A model generated the notes under the pieces. It was not told where the DNA came from, did not search any database, and saw nothing but the letters and a program-made list of their open reading frames with translations. Made by a program: the position numbers and the translations under genes. DNA of 54,306 nucleotides, taken from the IMG/VR virus record IMGVR_UViG_3300042673_001525, positions 1 to 54,306 of that record. The stretch is one strand, 5' to 3'. This document shows positions 36,813-42,619 of this stretch, piece after piece; position 1 is the first letter of the stretch, and every line of letters starts with the position of its first letter. The DNA comes from a virus.

Positions 36813-36840
36813 TTGACAATATCGATACTAAATGTAGGAT
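36813..36840 (+). promoter_or_regulatory. CGATA-type promoter
   Basis: TTGACA (36813-36818), 16-bp spacer with ATCGATA, TAGGAT (36835-36840). No palindrome pair fits between it and the previous gene. Confidence 0.8.
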
Positions 36841-36866
36841 AGCAGTATCACAAGGGAGAAATGCAA

Positions 36867-37109
36867 ATGGAAAGCCGTTGCGACAAGTTTGGTACGGTTC
36901 AGGTGAACAAGGGTTTCGAGTGTGTCAAGCATAACGGCAAGGGTTATGCTGGAAATATCGTCAAGGTGTCGGCTCACCCTAGGGGTACACTTGTCACGAT
37001 TGAATGGTATCTCCCGCGTGATCCTAGTCCCACCTATCGGTCGGTCTATCTCGAAGAGTGTGAAGTGTGGTGGACTCACACTTATAACCGCGAAGTTATC
37101 ACCCATTGA
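36867..37109 (+). CDS. Small beta-rich protein, paralogue family A
   Basis: 80 residues from ATG 36867, which is 8 nt from GGGAG; the ATG at 36861 is too close to it. KFGTVQVNKGFECVKHNGKGYAGNIVKV...RGTLVTIEWY...YRSVYLEECEVWW is about half identical to the product at 37600 and more distant from 35709. Tandem copies under separate promoters suggest dose or variant selection. Likely a small barrel fold; function unknown. Confidence 0.75.
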   Translation: MESRCDKFGTVQVNKGFECVKHNGKGYAGNIVKVSAHPRGTLVTIEWYLPRDPSPTYRSVYLEECEVWWTHTYNREVITH

Positions 37110-37128
37110 ACGAAAAGGAAAGCAAACG

Positions 37129-37311
37129 ATGAATGATGAAATCCGAAATCTGGCAAACGCTCTCGGCCTTGTGGTCGCATCGGTATGGAATGGATACACT
37201 CGACGATGGATTGTGAGCGAACGTGACGCATACTACCCCCTCTATACTACTACCGATTATGCTACGCTGATCGAAGGATTGAAGAATGGAGGACGATTCC
37301 CCCCATTGTAG
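37129..37311 (+). CDS. Small hypothetical protein
   Basis: 60 residues (MNDEIRNLANALGLVVAS...), start after AAAAGGAAAGCAAACG. Sequence suggests a compact alpha/beta protein with YYPLYTTTDYATLIEGLKNGGRF, a form seen in small phage proteins. Shares the transcript with the family A gene upstream. Stop codon lies within a C-rich hairpin. Confidence 0.7.
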   Translation: MNDEIRNLANALGLVVASVWNGYTRRWIVSERDAYYPLYTTTDYATLIEGLKNGGRFPPL

Positions 37312-37346
37312 GGAATACCCCCCTCCGAAGTAGGGTGGGCTACAAT

Positions 37347-37364
37347 ACCCCCCTTATGGGGGTT
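37347..37364 (+). repeat. C6/G5 hairpin
   Basis: ACCCCC CTTAT GGGGGT stem within a CCCC/GGG-rich stretch (37299-37366) following a stop codon. Confidence 0.5.
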
Positions 37365-37412
37365 GTCTCAGCCGAGCCTCTCGGCTTACAATAATGACAG
37401 TCAGCCAGTGAG

Positions 37413-37457
37413 ACTGCCAAAATGGCAGGCGCCGCGCGCTTTCTGCCAAAATGGCAG
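37413..37457. repeat. Tandem palindrome pair 2
   Basis: CTGCCAAAATGGCAG at 37413 and 37443. This is the only pair with 30-bp spacing; core GCCGCGCGC. Followed by two AGCAAAT-type elements (about 37460 and 37488). Confidence 0.9.
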
Positions 37458-37545
37458 GCAGAGCAAATCTTGTGCCAAACGCCCACCAGCAAATATCATG
37501 CCAAACAAAAAATATTTTTCCACAATCTTTTCCTCTTTTTTTTTG

Positions 37546-37573
37546 TTGACAATGCCGATACCTAATGTATAAT
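37546..37573 (+). promoter_or_regulatory. CCGATA-type promoter with consensus -10
   Basis: TTGACA (37546-37551), 16-bp spacer with GCCGATA, TATAAT (37568-37573). Both hexamers are exact consensus, so this is probably the strongest of the set. Confidence 0.87.
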
Positions 37574-37599
37574 CGAGGTATAACCAAGAGGAAATGAAA

Positions 37600-37854
37600 A
37601 TGAGTAAGTTTGGAACGGTTCAGGTTGGATACGATTTCGAGTGCCTGAAGAATAACGGTAAGCGGTATGCCGGTGAGATTGTCAAGGTTTCATCGTATGC
37701 TAAGGGTACGCTGGTCACGATTCGATATTATGAGTCAGATGCCTACAAAAACTCGTATGGGGAGTGGGTCGAGGGTTTTAGTCCAGTTCACAAGTCGATA
37801 TATCTTGAAGATTGTGCCGAATGGTACACTGAGGAGCCAGCCCCCCAATACTAG
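37600..37854 (+). CDS. Small beta-rich protein, paralogue family A
   Basis: 84 residues from ATG 37600 (GAGG 8 nt upstream; ATG at 37594 is too close). SKFGTVQVGYDFECLKNNGKRYAGEIVKVS...KGTLVTIRYY...HKSIYLEDCAEWY is the closest relative of the product at 36867, with an insertion before the last strand. Expressed from the strongest promoter in the region. Confidence 0.75.
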   Translation: MSKFGTVQVGYDFECLKNNGKRYAGEIVKVSSYAKGTLVTIRYYESDAYKNSYGEWVEGFSPVHKSIYLEDCAEWYTEEPAPQY

Positions 37855-37858
37855 GGGG
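37841..37858 (+). repeat. C6/G5 hairpin overlapping a stop codon
   Basis: CCCCCC AATACTA GGGGG; the TAG stop of the family A gene lies in the loop. Confidence 0.5.
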
Positions 37859-37899
37859 TTGTGCAGTTTGGTAGGATCAAGTCAGAAAGGAAAATGGTC

Positions 37900-38094
37900 A
37901 TGTTCATCATTATGAAACGTTCGCGAGCATATGAGGGGGCCACACCCCTCGACGCCTACAGTGTTCCCGAAACGTGTGCCTGTGCTGGTGTTGAACCCGG
38001 CAAGGTATACAATAGTCGGGAGTCTGCCCAAGTTGATGCCGACAAGTTGAGCCGGTACAATCCTATCGGGTTTGTTGTGGTTTCCTGTAAATAA
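37900..38094 (+). CDS. Small hypothetical protein
   Basis: 64 residues from ATG 37900 (AAAGG 9 nt upstream; ATG at 37894 is an alternative). Contains CACAGVEPGKVYNSRESAQVDADKLSRYNPIGFVVVS, the pattern of small phage proteins that report field-like 'K.Y.S...A..DA.KLS..NP.GF.V'. Function unknown. Confidence 0.65.
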   Translation: MFIIMKRSRAYEGATPLDAYSVPETCACAGVEPGKVYNSRESAQVDADKLSRYNPIGFVVVSCK

Positions 38095-38122
38095 GTTTTT
38101 CTCACCACTAAGGGTATCAAAA

Positions 38123-38440
38123 ATGTTTCCGATTATTGAAAAAGCCAAGCGTCAAGCCTACCTTTGCTTCGTGGGTCTGGCTATCCCCTGCGACAAGTCT
38201 ACGGCCGATGGCGGTATGATTCGGTCTGAAAAGGTTCTGAAGTTCAATCGGTCTGCTATGCGTGATAGTGTCAACGTCAAGGCCGAAAAGGTTGACCCCC
38301 GAATGAGTGGGGGTGAGGATACGATGATTGTTAAGGTGGGCAAGCCGGGTAGTCGGGAGAGGGTAGAGGCTTTCCGGTCACAATATGACGCTATCGCCGC
38401 TATGGGCGAGGAAGTATCCCCCTTCGCTTGGGAGGGGTGA
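38123..38440 (+). CDS. Hypothetical protein
   Basis: 105 residues from ATG 38123, after AAGGGTATCAAAA. Mixed alpha/beta, basic in the centre (VKAEKVDPRMSGGEDTMIVKVGKPGSRERVEAF). No family recognised. Last gene of its transcript, followed by palindrome pair 3. Confidence 0.65.
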   Translation: MFPIIEKAKRQAYLCFVGLAIPCDKSTADGGMIRSEKVLKFNRSAMRDSVNVKAEKVDPRMSGGEDTMIVKVGKPGSRERVEAFRSQYDAIAAMGEEVSPFAWEG

Positions 38441-38480
38441 CCCACCCACGAGAGGGGTTCTGTCAAGTTGGCAGCCTTGA

Positions 38481-38524
38481 CTGCCAAAATGGCAGAAATC
38501 GCGCGAAATCTGCCAAAATGGCAG
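38481..38524. repeat. Tandem palindrome pair 3
   Basis: CTGCCAAAATGGCAG at 38481 and 38510, spacing 29, core CGCGCG. A single half site TTGGCAG lies at 38468-38474, and an AGCAAATATCGTGCCAAA element at about 38530. Confidence 0.9.
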
Positions 38525-38578
38525 CCACCAGCAAATATCGTGCCAAAAGCCAAAATATTATTTTGCTATTTTTTTTGT

Positions 38579-38606
38579 TTGACATTCAAGGTATGGCTGG
38601 TAGAAT
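38579..38606 (+). promoter_or_regulatory. Sigma70-type promoter (diverged spacer)
   Basis: TTGACA (38579-38584), 16-bp spacer, TAGAAT (38601-38606). The spacer lacks CCGATA, but CCGATATACC follows the -10 box. Confidence 0.75.
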
Positions 38607-38636
38607 ACCGATATACCTAGCAGAGAGGAAAAGAAA

Positions 38637-38852
38637 ATGATCGAAAACAAAATCAAAGATGCACTGACTCAGATTTGGGGAAGCGAGTCTCACAACGTAA
38701 CTTTTCTGGCAACCCCCGATGGTCGGCTGTACGCTGAGTGTGAGTCTACTATGGATCGTCGCCGGTTGACTGATAGTAACTATCGTGAGATTCTGAACGA
38801 TATGTTTTATATTTACTGTCTGGAAAATGCCGCTTGGATGGGGGTTTCATAG
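38637..38852 (+). CDS. Small hypothetical protein
   Basis: 71 residues (MIENKIKDALTQIWGSESHNV...), AGAGGAAAAGAAA before ATG. Amphipathic helix, beta hairpin (VTFLATPDGRLYAECE), then Tyr-rich helix. First gene of its transcript. Confidence 0.7.
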   Translation: MIENKIKDALTQIWGSESHNVTFLATPDGRLYAECESTMDRRRLTDSNYREILNDMFYIYCLENAAWMGVS

Positions 38853-38853
38853 T

Positions 38854-38869
38854 CCCCCTGTTGTGGGGG
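38854..38869 (+). repeat. C5/G5 hairpin
   Basis: CCCCC TGTTGT GGGGG directly after the stop codon at 38852. Confidence 0.5.
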
Positions 38870-38883
38870 TTGATTTGTCTTAT

Positions 38884-38922
38884 CCGATCCTATCGGATTG
38901 GCAAGGTGGGCTATAGTCAGCC
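38884..38922 (+). repeat. TAGTCAGCGA element 1 (variant)
   Basis: Hairpin CCGAT CCT ATCGG, then TTGG, 12 nt, ATAGTCAGCC. The last bases differ from the AGTCAGCGA of the other copies. It lies 15 nt before a small membrane-protein gene. Confidence 0.6.
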
Positions 38923-38936
38923 AAAATGAGGGCCTA

Positions 38937-39020
38937 ATGGAAATCGTGAGTTTGGTATTGACATTGTGGATATCGGGTGGTATGATTCTTAGTGTGGTTT
39001 GGTTGCTCTCTTTGGAGTAA
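38937..39020 (+). CDS. 27-residue membrane mini-protein
   Basis: MEIVSLVLTLWISGGMILSV... is almost wholly hydrophobic and predicted to form one membrane helix. AGGGCCTA precedes the ATG, and the stop is 3 nt from the next start. Real translation is likely from the tight operon spacing, but the size makes it uncertain. Confidence 0.5.
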   Translation: MEIVSLVLTLWISGGMILSVVWLLSLE

Positions 39021-39023
39021 AAA

Positions 39024-39239
39024 ATGGATTACCAGAAAATCTATAAGTTTGATAATGGTTATGGGGCTAGTGTGGTTTGTAACTTTGGAACCTATGGGGC
39101 CAAAGATGGTCTTTTCGAGGTTGCCGTTCTTGACAGTAACGGAGAGATTGCATACAATACGCCCGTTGCTAGTGACGTTATCGGCTGGCTTGACTTTGCA
39201 GACGTTGCGGATATTCTGAATAAGATTAAGGCTCTCTAA
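39024..39239 (+). CDS. Small hypothetical protein
   Basis: 71 residues with GGAGTAAAAA before ATG. Beta-rich first half (YGASVVCNFGTYGAKDGLFEVAVLDSNGEIAY) and a C-terminal helix (DFADVADILNKIKAL). No family recognised. Confidence 0.7.
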   Translation: MDYQKIYKFDNGYGASVVCNFGTYGAKDGLFEVAVLDSNGEIAYNTPVASDVIGWLDFADVADILNKIKAL

Positions 39240-39254
39240 TCTAAGGAAAATAAA

Positions 39255-39557
39255 ATGACTTACGCCGAAGCGGTTTCTATGGTGCAAGGTAAAACCAATC
39301 GTAAGACTCGAAAGATTGGTAATAATACCTATGCGGAAATCGAGTATGATAACAGTGTTTCTATTCGGTTGCATGGTACATCGGTTGTAAGGTTTTATCC
39401 TAATGGGCTGGTGAAGTTGAATAGTGGCGGGTGGCGAACCAGCACCACAAAAGATAGAATCAACAAGTATAGCCCCGTGAGTGTTTACCAAAAAAACTTT
39501 GAGTGGTTTTTGCGTGATCATACTCCGTTTGAAGATAATATCTTGGTTCGTAACTAA
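39255..39557 (+). CDS. Conserved phage protein with GGWRTxTTKxRIN motif
   Basis: 100 residues, AAGGAAAATAAA before ATG. The block SIRLHGTSVVRFYPNGLVKLNSGGWRTSTTKDRIN is characteristic of a small protein found in many unrelated phages and plasmids: beta strands 'T.VV.....G...LN.GGW.T.TTK.R.N'. Its biochemical function is not known to me. Length is usual for the family. Confidence 0.8.
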   Translation: MTYAEAVSMVQGKTNRKTRKIGNNTYAEIEYDNSVSIRLHGTSVVRFYPNGLVKLNSGGWRTSTTKDRINKYSPVSVYQKNFEWFLRDHTPFEDNILVRN

Positions 39558-39572
39558 AGAAAGGGGCTAGGG

Positions 39573-39683
39573 ATGGCCGATTATATTAACTGGTATGTAT
39601 TCTTTGCTGGATTTACTATTGGTGGTGCTTGTGTTTATAGTATTTGTGAACTACTTTTTCCTTTGAGTAAAAAAGATGAATAA
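39573..39683 (+). CDS. 36-residue membrane mini-protein
   Basis: MADYINWYVFFAGFTIGGACVYSICELLF forms one predicted membrane helix with a charged KKDE end. Start after AGGGGCTAGGG. It overlaps the next mini-gene by 8 nt, so the two may be a pair. Confidence 0.5.
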   Translation: MADYINWYVFFAGFTIGGACVYSICELLFPLSKKDE

Positions 39684-39750
39684 GGCGGATTATATTCTGT
39701 TGAGTTTCTCTTTTGTGATGGGCTGCGTTCTTACCTATCTTCTCAACTAA
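39676..39750 (+). CDS. 24-residue membrane mini-protein
   Basis: MNKADYILLSFSFVMGCVL... is one hydrophobic helix. Its start lies in the last codons of the previous mini-gene, suggesting translational coupling; no good Shine-Dalgarno sequence. Followed 8 nt later by palindrome pair 4. Confidence 0.4.
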   Translation: MNKADYILLSFSFVMGCVLTYLLN

Positions 39751-39758
39751 AACAAGGG

Positions 39759-39802
39759 CTGCCAATATGGCAGTTTCCGCGGCCGAGCTGCCAAAATGGC
39801 AG
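39759..39802. repeat. Tandem palindrome pair 4
   Basis: CTGCCAATATGGCAG at 39759 and CTGCCAAAATGGCAG at 39788, spacing 29, core CCGCGGCCGAG; 25 bp before the next -35 box. Confidence 0.9.
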
Positions 39803-39827
39803 AGATTATTTTTGTGGATTTTTTTAG

Positions 39828-39855
39828 TTGACAAACCGATATCTAATGGTAGAAT
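39828..39855 (+). promoter_or_regulatory. CCGATA-type promoter
   Basis: TTGACA (39828-39833), 16-bp spacer with ACCGATA, TAGAAT (39850-39855). Confidence 0.82.
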
Positions 39856-39884
39856 CAGCGTATCACCCCAACGGAGAAACGACG

Positions 39885-40073
39885 ATGAATCAGTTTCCTC
39901 GGATGATGGCTCTTCTGGACGATACGGACACGATCAATGCTCTTCTGGCTCAACTGGTTGATGATGGATCAGTCGAGCCGATTGATGATCCTAATAACCT
40001 GACCGACTTTTGGGATTGGGCCGAAGTGGTCGGGATTGTGGATGAGTTTGCCCCTATTGACAGCATGGTTTGA
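39885..40073 (+). CDS. Small acidic hypothetical protein
   Basis: 62 residues from ATG 39885, CGGAGAAACGACG upstream. Helical, acidic (DDTDTINALLAQLVDDGSVEPIDDP...FWDWAEVVGIVDEF). No family recognised. Confidence 0.7.
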   Translation: MNQFPRMMALLDDTDTINALLAQLVDDGSVEPIDDPNNLTDFWDWAEVVGIVDEFAPIDSMV

Positions 40074-40094
40074 TTAGTGTAAAAAGGATAAGTC

Positions 40095-40361
40095 ATGAGC
40101 CACCCCGATCCCCTTTACGATAAGGAAAACACGATGAGCCAGGATTCTTTTGACCGTTTCGATGATATGGCCGAGCGTACCATTTATCCGTGGATTGACG
40201 ATGAGTCGCACGACAGCGACGATGCTAACTACGATGACCATGATGACTTTTTCGATGAGGATGATTACGACGATAGCATGGACGGAGATCATGATTCCGC
40301 GATGGAATCGGCGGGTTGGGGAACCGACGAGGACTACGGATACTACGGAGACGATTATTGA
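40095..40361 (+). CDS. Asp-rich protein, possible DNA mimic
   Basis: 88 residues, AAAGGATAAGTC before ATG; a second start at 40134 also has AAGGAAAAC and would give 75 residues. Residues 20-88 are about half Asp/Glu with interspersed Tyr/Trp (DDANYDDHDDFFDEDDYDDSM; GWGTDEDYGYYGDDY). No homology recognised. The composition resembles DNA-mimic proteins of phages, but disorder is an equal explanation. Confidence 0.7.
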   Translation: MSHPDPLYDKENTMSQDSFDRFDDMAERTIYPWIDDESHDSDDANYDDHDDFFDEDDYDDSMDGDHDSAMESAGWGTDEDYGYYGDDY

Positions 40362-40374
40362 GCAAAACCCCGAT

Positions 40375-40418
40375 CTGCCAAAATGGCAGCGGGGCCGCGA
40401 TTTCTGCCAAAATGGCAT
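40375..40418. repeat. Tandem palindrome pair 5
   Basis: CTGCCAAAATGGCAG at 40375 and CTGCCAAAATGGCAT at 40404, spacing 29, core GGGGCCGCGA. Confidence 0.9.
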
Positions 40419-40442
40419 ACAAAGATTTTCTTATTTTTTTTC

Positions 40443-40470
40443 TTGACAGTGCCGATCTATATGGTATCCT
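40443..40470 (+). promoter_or_regulatory. CCGATC-type promoter
   Basis: TTGACA (40443-40448), 16-bp spacer with GCCGATC, TATCCT (40465-40470). Confidence 0.75.
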
Positions 40471-40497
40471 TAGAGCATCACCCCAAAGGAAACGATA

Positions 40498-40833
40498 ATG
40501 ACCTACAACGGCTATTCTAACTACGAAACGTGGGCTGTTCAGTTGTGGATCGACAATAGTGAATCGTCCAGTGCGTTCTGGCATCGGCTTGCGGAAGAGA
40601 TTTATAATCACGCAGCATCCGAACAGGCTCATTTTAGCAAGGTCGAGGATGCTACTTGTATTCTGGCCGAAAAACTCCGCGATAGTTACAACGGCGGAAT
40701 GGAAGCGCTTTTGAGTGATGGTAACGCAACCGGAACAGTTTGGGCCGATTTGCTGAACGCTAGTGTTTGTGCTGTTAACTTCCATGAGATTGCCAAGAAT
40801 CTGATGGAAAGTGTTGTAGCAGTTCCTGCTTGA
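40498..40833 (+). CDS. Conserved phage protein (NGYSNYETW family)
   Basis: 111 residues, AAAGGAAACGATA before ATG. The N-terminus TYNGYSNYETWAVQLWIDN is a well-known start of a family present in many phages and mobile elements, in which the Asn-Tyr-Glu-Thr-Trp motif is followed by a helical domain. Function is not established. Its TGA stop lies inside the TTGACA of the next promoter. Confidence 0.82.
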   Translation: MTYNGYSNYETWAVQLWIDNSESSSAFWHRLAEEIYNHAASEQAHFSKVEDATCILAEKLRDSYNGGMEALLSDGNATGTVWADLLNASVCAVNFHEIAKNLMESVVAVPA

Positions 40834-40857
40834 CAAACGATTTTCTTGTGGTATGCT
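40830..40857 (+). promoter_or_regulatory. Promoter overlapping a stop codon
   Basis: TTGACA (40830-40835) contains the TGA stop of the preceding gene; 16-bp spacer with ACGAT, TATGCT (40852-40857). Confidence 0.7.
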
Positions 40858-40897
40858 AGTTTTATTGAGTGAAGGATTTCTAAACGAAAGGGTTTTT

Positions 40898-41305
40898 ATG
40901 AACGACACGATTCTTTTTGGTTTGATTTTTGCTGGTGTGGCCGCTGCTATTTGTGCGTTTTCGTGGTTTCATGTTTATCGTGGAGTGCATGATAGTCTTA
41001 CGAATGCTAAGGTTGGTCAGGTTTATAACTTTAAGTATTTGCAGCCTGTGACTGATGTGCCTGAGCGTTTTATGGCTAGGGTGGTTGGTGTTCAAACTTT
41101 TACTGAGGATTATCTTAGTCGTTTGAATAGTAAGAGTCGTTATCGTCGGAATGATCCTGAGTTTCAGCGTAGTAAGCATCTTGTGACCGCTCAAACTTTT
41201 GATGGTAAGATTAGGAACTTTTATGCTGAGCGAACCACGGATGTTCGTCGCCCCCTGTTGGGAGGGGTACTCTTTAAGAGTGGAATGGCGAGCCTCTTCT
41301 TTTAG
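40898..41305 (+). CDS. Membrane-anchored conserved phage protein
   Basis: 135 residues from ATG 40898, GAAAGGGTTTTT upstream. Residues 5-25 (ILFGLIFAGVAAAICAFSWFHVY) form one membrane helix. The rest contains VGQVYNFKYLQPVTDVPERFMARVVGV and the motif RLNSKSRYRRNDPEFQRSKHLVT, with FYAERTTDVRRPLLGG near the end, a block I associate with small conserved phage proteins of unknown function. Likely anchored in the host inner membrane with a cytoplasmic domain. Confidence 0.7.
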   Translation: MNDTILFGLIFAGVAAAICAFSWFHVYRGVHDSLTNAKVGQVYNFKYLQPVTDVPERFMARVVGVQTFTEDYLSRLNSKSRYRRNDPEFQRSKHLVTAQTFDGKIRNFYAERTTDVRRPLLGGVLFKSGMASLFF

Positions 41306-41317
41306 GAGGTTCCTCGT

Positions 41318-41361
41318 CTGCCAAAGTGGCAGGCGGGCCGCGAAAACTGCCAAAATGGCAA
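41318..41361. repeat. Tandem palindrome pair 6
   Basis: CTGCCAAAGTGGCAG at 41318 and CTGCCAAAATGGCAA at 41347, spacing 29, core GGGCCGCGA; only 13 bp before the next -35 box. Confidence 0.9.
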
Positions 41362-41374
41362 GATATTTTCTCAC

Positions 41375-41402
41375 TTGACAACCTTCTAACAGCCGATACA
41401 AT
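41375..41402 (+). promoter_or_regulatory. CCGATA-type promoter of a leaderless gene
   Basis: TTGACA (41375-41380), 16-bp spacer ending in GCCGA, TACAAT (41397-41402). The predicted start falls on the ATG at 41409. Confidence 0.78.
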
Positions 41403-41408
41403 AAGCGT

Positions 41409-41555
41409 ATGATTACATCAAACTGCTACTCTTGGAAAGTTTTTCGTTTTAGCCATACATTTGTTGGTTATGTTATGGCTAGTTCTCAATATGAAGCCAA
41501 TATTCTTGCAAAAGAAAAGTATGGCGATTTCGTTTGGATTGAACGAGTTCGCTAG
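41409..41555 (+). CDS. Leaderless small protein
   Basis: 48 residues (MITSNCYSWKVFRFSHTFVG...). The ATG lies 6 nt after the -10 box, so the mRNA should start with AUG and lack a Shine-Dalgarno sequence. Contains YVMASSQYEANILAKEKYG, a pattern of small phage proteins with an 'A..E..A..LAKEKYGD..W' helix. The stop is 3 nt before tRNA-Glu, so they are co-transcribed. Confidence 0.65.
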   Translation: MITSNCYSWKVFRFSHTFVGYVMASSQYEANILAKEKYGDFVWIERVR

Positions 41556-41558
41556 TCT

Positions 41559-41630
41559 GGCCCCGTAGTATAGTGGTTAGTACACTGGGCTTTCATCCCA
41601 GAGACTGGAGTTCGATTCTCCACGGGGCTA
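41559..41630 (+). tRNA. tRNA-Glu (TTC)
   Basis: Acceptor GGCCCCG/CGGGGCT (a G-U first pair), anticodon stem CTGGG/CCCAG with loop CTTTCAT, T arm with TTCGATT. CCA is not encoded. Confidence 0.93.
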
Positions 41631-41720
41631 CTAGAGAGAACAGGAATCGTAAACCCGCCACTCTCAAAATCCAATGAGTCCAACCAAAGGATTTGTGGCT
41701 ATGGCTACCCTGTCTCTTCT
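41631..41720 (+). other. tRNA 3' region without gene
   Basis: No ORF. Holds a second GGATTTG-like stretch at about 41687-41696 that may be a decayed TAGTCAGCGA element. Confidence 0.3.
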
Positions 41721-41758
41721 AATCCTTCGGATTTGGTTAGCGTGGTGTAGTCAGCGAG
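41721..41758 (+). repeat. TAGTCAGCGA element 2
   Basis: Hairpin AATCC TTC GGATT, TTGG box, then GTAGTCAGCGAG; lies 91 nt after tRNA-Glu and 33 nt before a promoter. Confidence 0.75.
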
Positions 41759-41790
41759 AAGCACAAAAAATATTTTTTCAAGAAACCCTC

Positions 41791-41818
41791 TTGACAAGCC
41801 GATAATAGATAGTACAAT
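41791..41818 (+). promoter_or_regulatory. CCGATA-type promoter
   Basis: TTGACA (41791-41796), 16-bp spacer with GCCGATAA, TACAAT (41813-41818). It drives a transcript that starts with a perfect 7-bp GAAA-tetraloop hairpin, not with a gene. Confidence 0.8.
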
Positions 41819-41824
41819 GATTGA

Positions 41825-42250
41825 AGAACAAGTGAAAACTTGTTGGTTATGTCGGGCCGAGTAGCCGGTAAAAACGGTAGTTGATGTCCTAGGAAACGTC
41901 TTCTACAATCGGTCCTAACAATACAAACATCCGTGGGTCAAGCCAGACTAGATTGGGATAACCACTTCGATTATAGATATACATACCGTGTTGATCACTG
42001 GTCAAAAACTGTATATCGTTGCCTGTTGGGGTTATACAACGGGCTAGAAGTCCAATCTATGAGGGATAGCGTCCTCACCACGGCCAATACAACCAGTAAC
42101 CGTTCCCAAGAGCCAGACCAGAGCGGGTCTTATGTGCTAGCAATGCCCGCTTTGCAGGGAGGATTTCCGTGGACGGTTTCCACCAGTTTTTACCTTGCTC
42201 CAAGGGTTCATAATATCGGAGTATTGGTGGGTTATAGAATCGGGGCGTAA
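41825..42250 (+). ncRNA. Structured transcript of unknown type (or degenerate gene)
   Basis: The predicted transcript begins with AACAAGT-GAAA-ACTTGTT (41827-41844), a perfect hairpin. Further possible pairings are GGC/GCC, GATGT/ACGTC and TGGTTAT with ATAACCA about 100 nt downstream. No Shine-Dalgarno sequence precedes an ATG. From 41885 one frame is open to 42250, with a GTG at 41933 (105 residues, ending APRVHNIGVLVGYRIGA), while a coding-like stretch in another frame (VVDVLGNVFYNRS) ends at 41920. A frameshifted gene is therefore the main alternative. I cannot decide between the two from sequence alone. Confidence 0.35.
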
Positions 42251-42262
42251 ACGATTCGCTGG

Positions 42263-42290
42263 TTGACAAAATAAAAACACAGTGTAGAAT
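42263..42290 (+). promoter_or_regulatory. Promoter of the tRNA-like RNA
   Basis: TTGACA (42263-42268), 16-bp AT-rich spacer without CCGATA, TAGAAT (42285-42290). Predicted start about 42297, 9 nt before the tRNA-like structure. Confidence 0.78.
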
Positions 42291-42305
42291 ACGAGAGTAA
42301 GACAT

Positions 42306-42392
42306 GGCGGGCGTAGCGTAATGGTAGCGTGTGTAAAATCGGTGGCAGAGATCTACTGTCTACACGAAATGGTTCGATTCCATTCCCCGTCC
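42306..42392 (+). tRNA. tRNA-like RNA with an expanded anticodon loop
   Basis: Begins GGCGGGCGTAG and has a D arm with AATGGTA loop and a perfect T arm AATGG-TTCGATT-CCATT. The acceptor pairs with CCCCGTC if one C is bulged. The anticodon stem GTGTA/TACAC encloses about 25 nt instead of 7; this insert can form its own stem GGCAG/CTGTC. It could be a tRNA with a small insertion or intron, or a tRNA mimic. No amino acid can be assigned. Confidence 0.5.
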
Positions 42393-42395
42393 CTA

Positions 42396-42546
42396 GTCAC
42401 CAACGAAACTCCGATTCATTCGGTGTGCTACCCTCCATAATGAGATCATAGCCTATATTGGTGACACAATACAACTCTGCTGATAGTTTCCTTAGAAATA
42501 AGGTTGAATAAATATAGTGCCGAGTGCTTATTCGTAAAACTATCAG
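42396..42546 (+). ncRNA. Structured RNA candidate behind the tRNA-like element
   Basis: Two closed domains. Domain 1: GTCACCAA (42396-42403) pairs perfectly with TTGGTGAC (42458-42465), with an inner CCGA/TCGG hairpin. Domain 2: CTGATAGTTT (42480-42489) pairs with AAACTATCAG (42537-42546) and encloses a GAAA-tetraloop hairpin CCTTA/TAAGG and a GAATAA/TTATTC stem, making a three-way junction. No ORF in either domain. It lies on the same predicted transcript as the tRNA-like element. Confidence 0.55.
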
Positions 42547-42551
42547 TGTGT

Positions 42552-42595
42552 CGGCCAAAATGACAGGCCGAGCGGCCGATCTGCCAAAATGACAG
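42552..42595. repeat. Tandem palindrome pair 7
   Basis: CGGCCAAAATGACAG at 42552 and CTGCCAAAATGACAG at 42581, spacing 29, core GCGGCCGA. Both units carry the same right-arm change (TGACAG). Confidence 0.85.
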
Positions 42596-42619
42596 ATATT
42601 TTTTTGTGGACTTTGCGTA

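Noticed and set aside
36211-36819. Minus-strand ORFs of 79-135 codons over the palindrome region
   Set aside because: They run through palindromes, promoters and plus-strand genes with good ribosome sites and show no start signals.
41933-42250. DGR variable protein (FGE/C-type lectin-like C-terminus)
   Set aside because: No reverse transcriptase, template repeat or adenine-biased copy is present in the window, and the similarity is only a few residues.
41825-42250. Group I intron
   Set aside because: An AGACTAGA-like string recalls the R element, but P, Q and S elements and P3-P7 pairings were not found, and no flanking exon gene exists.
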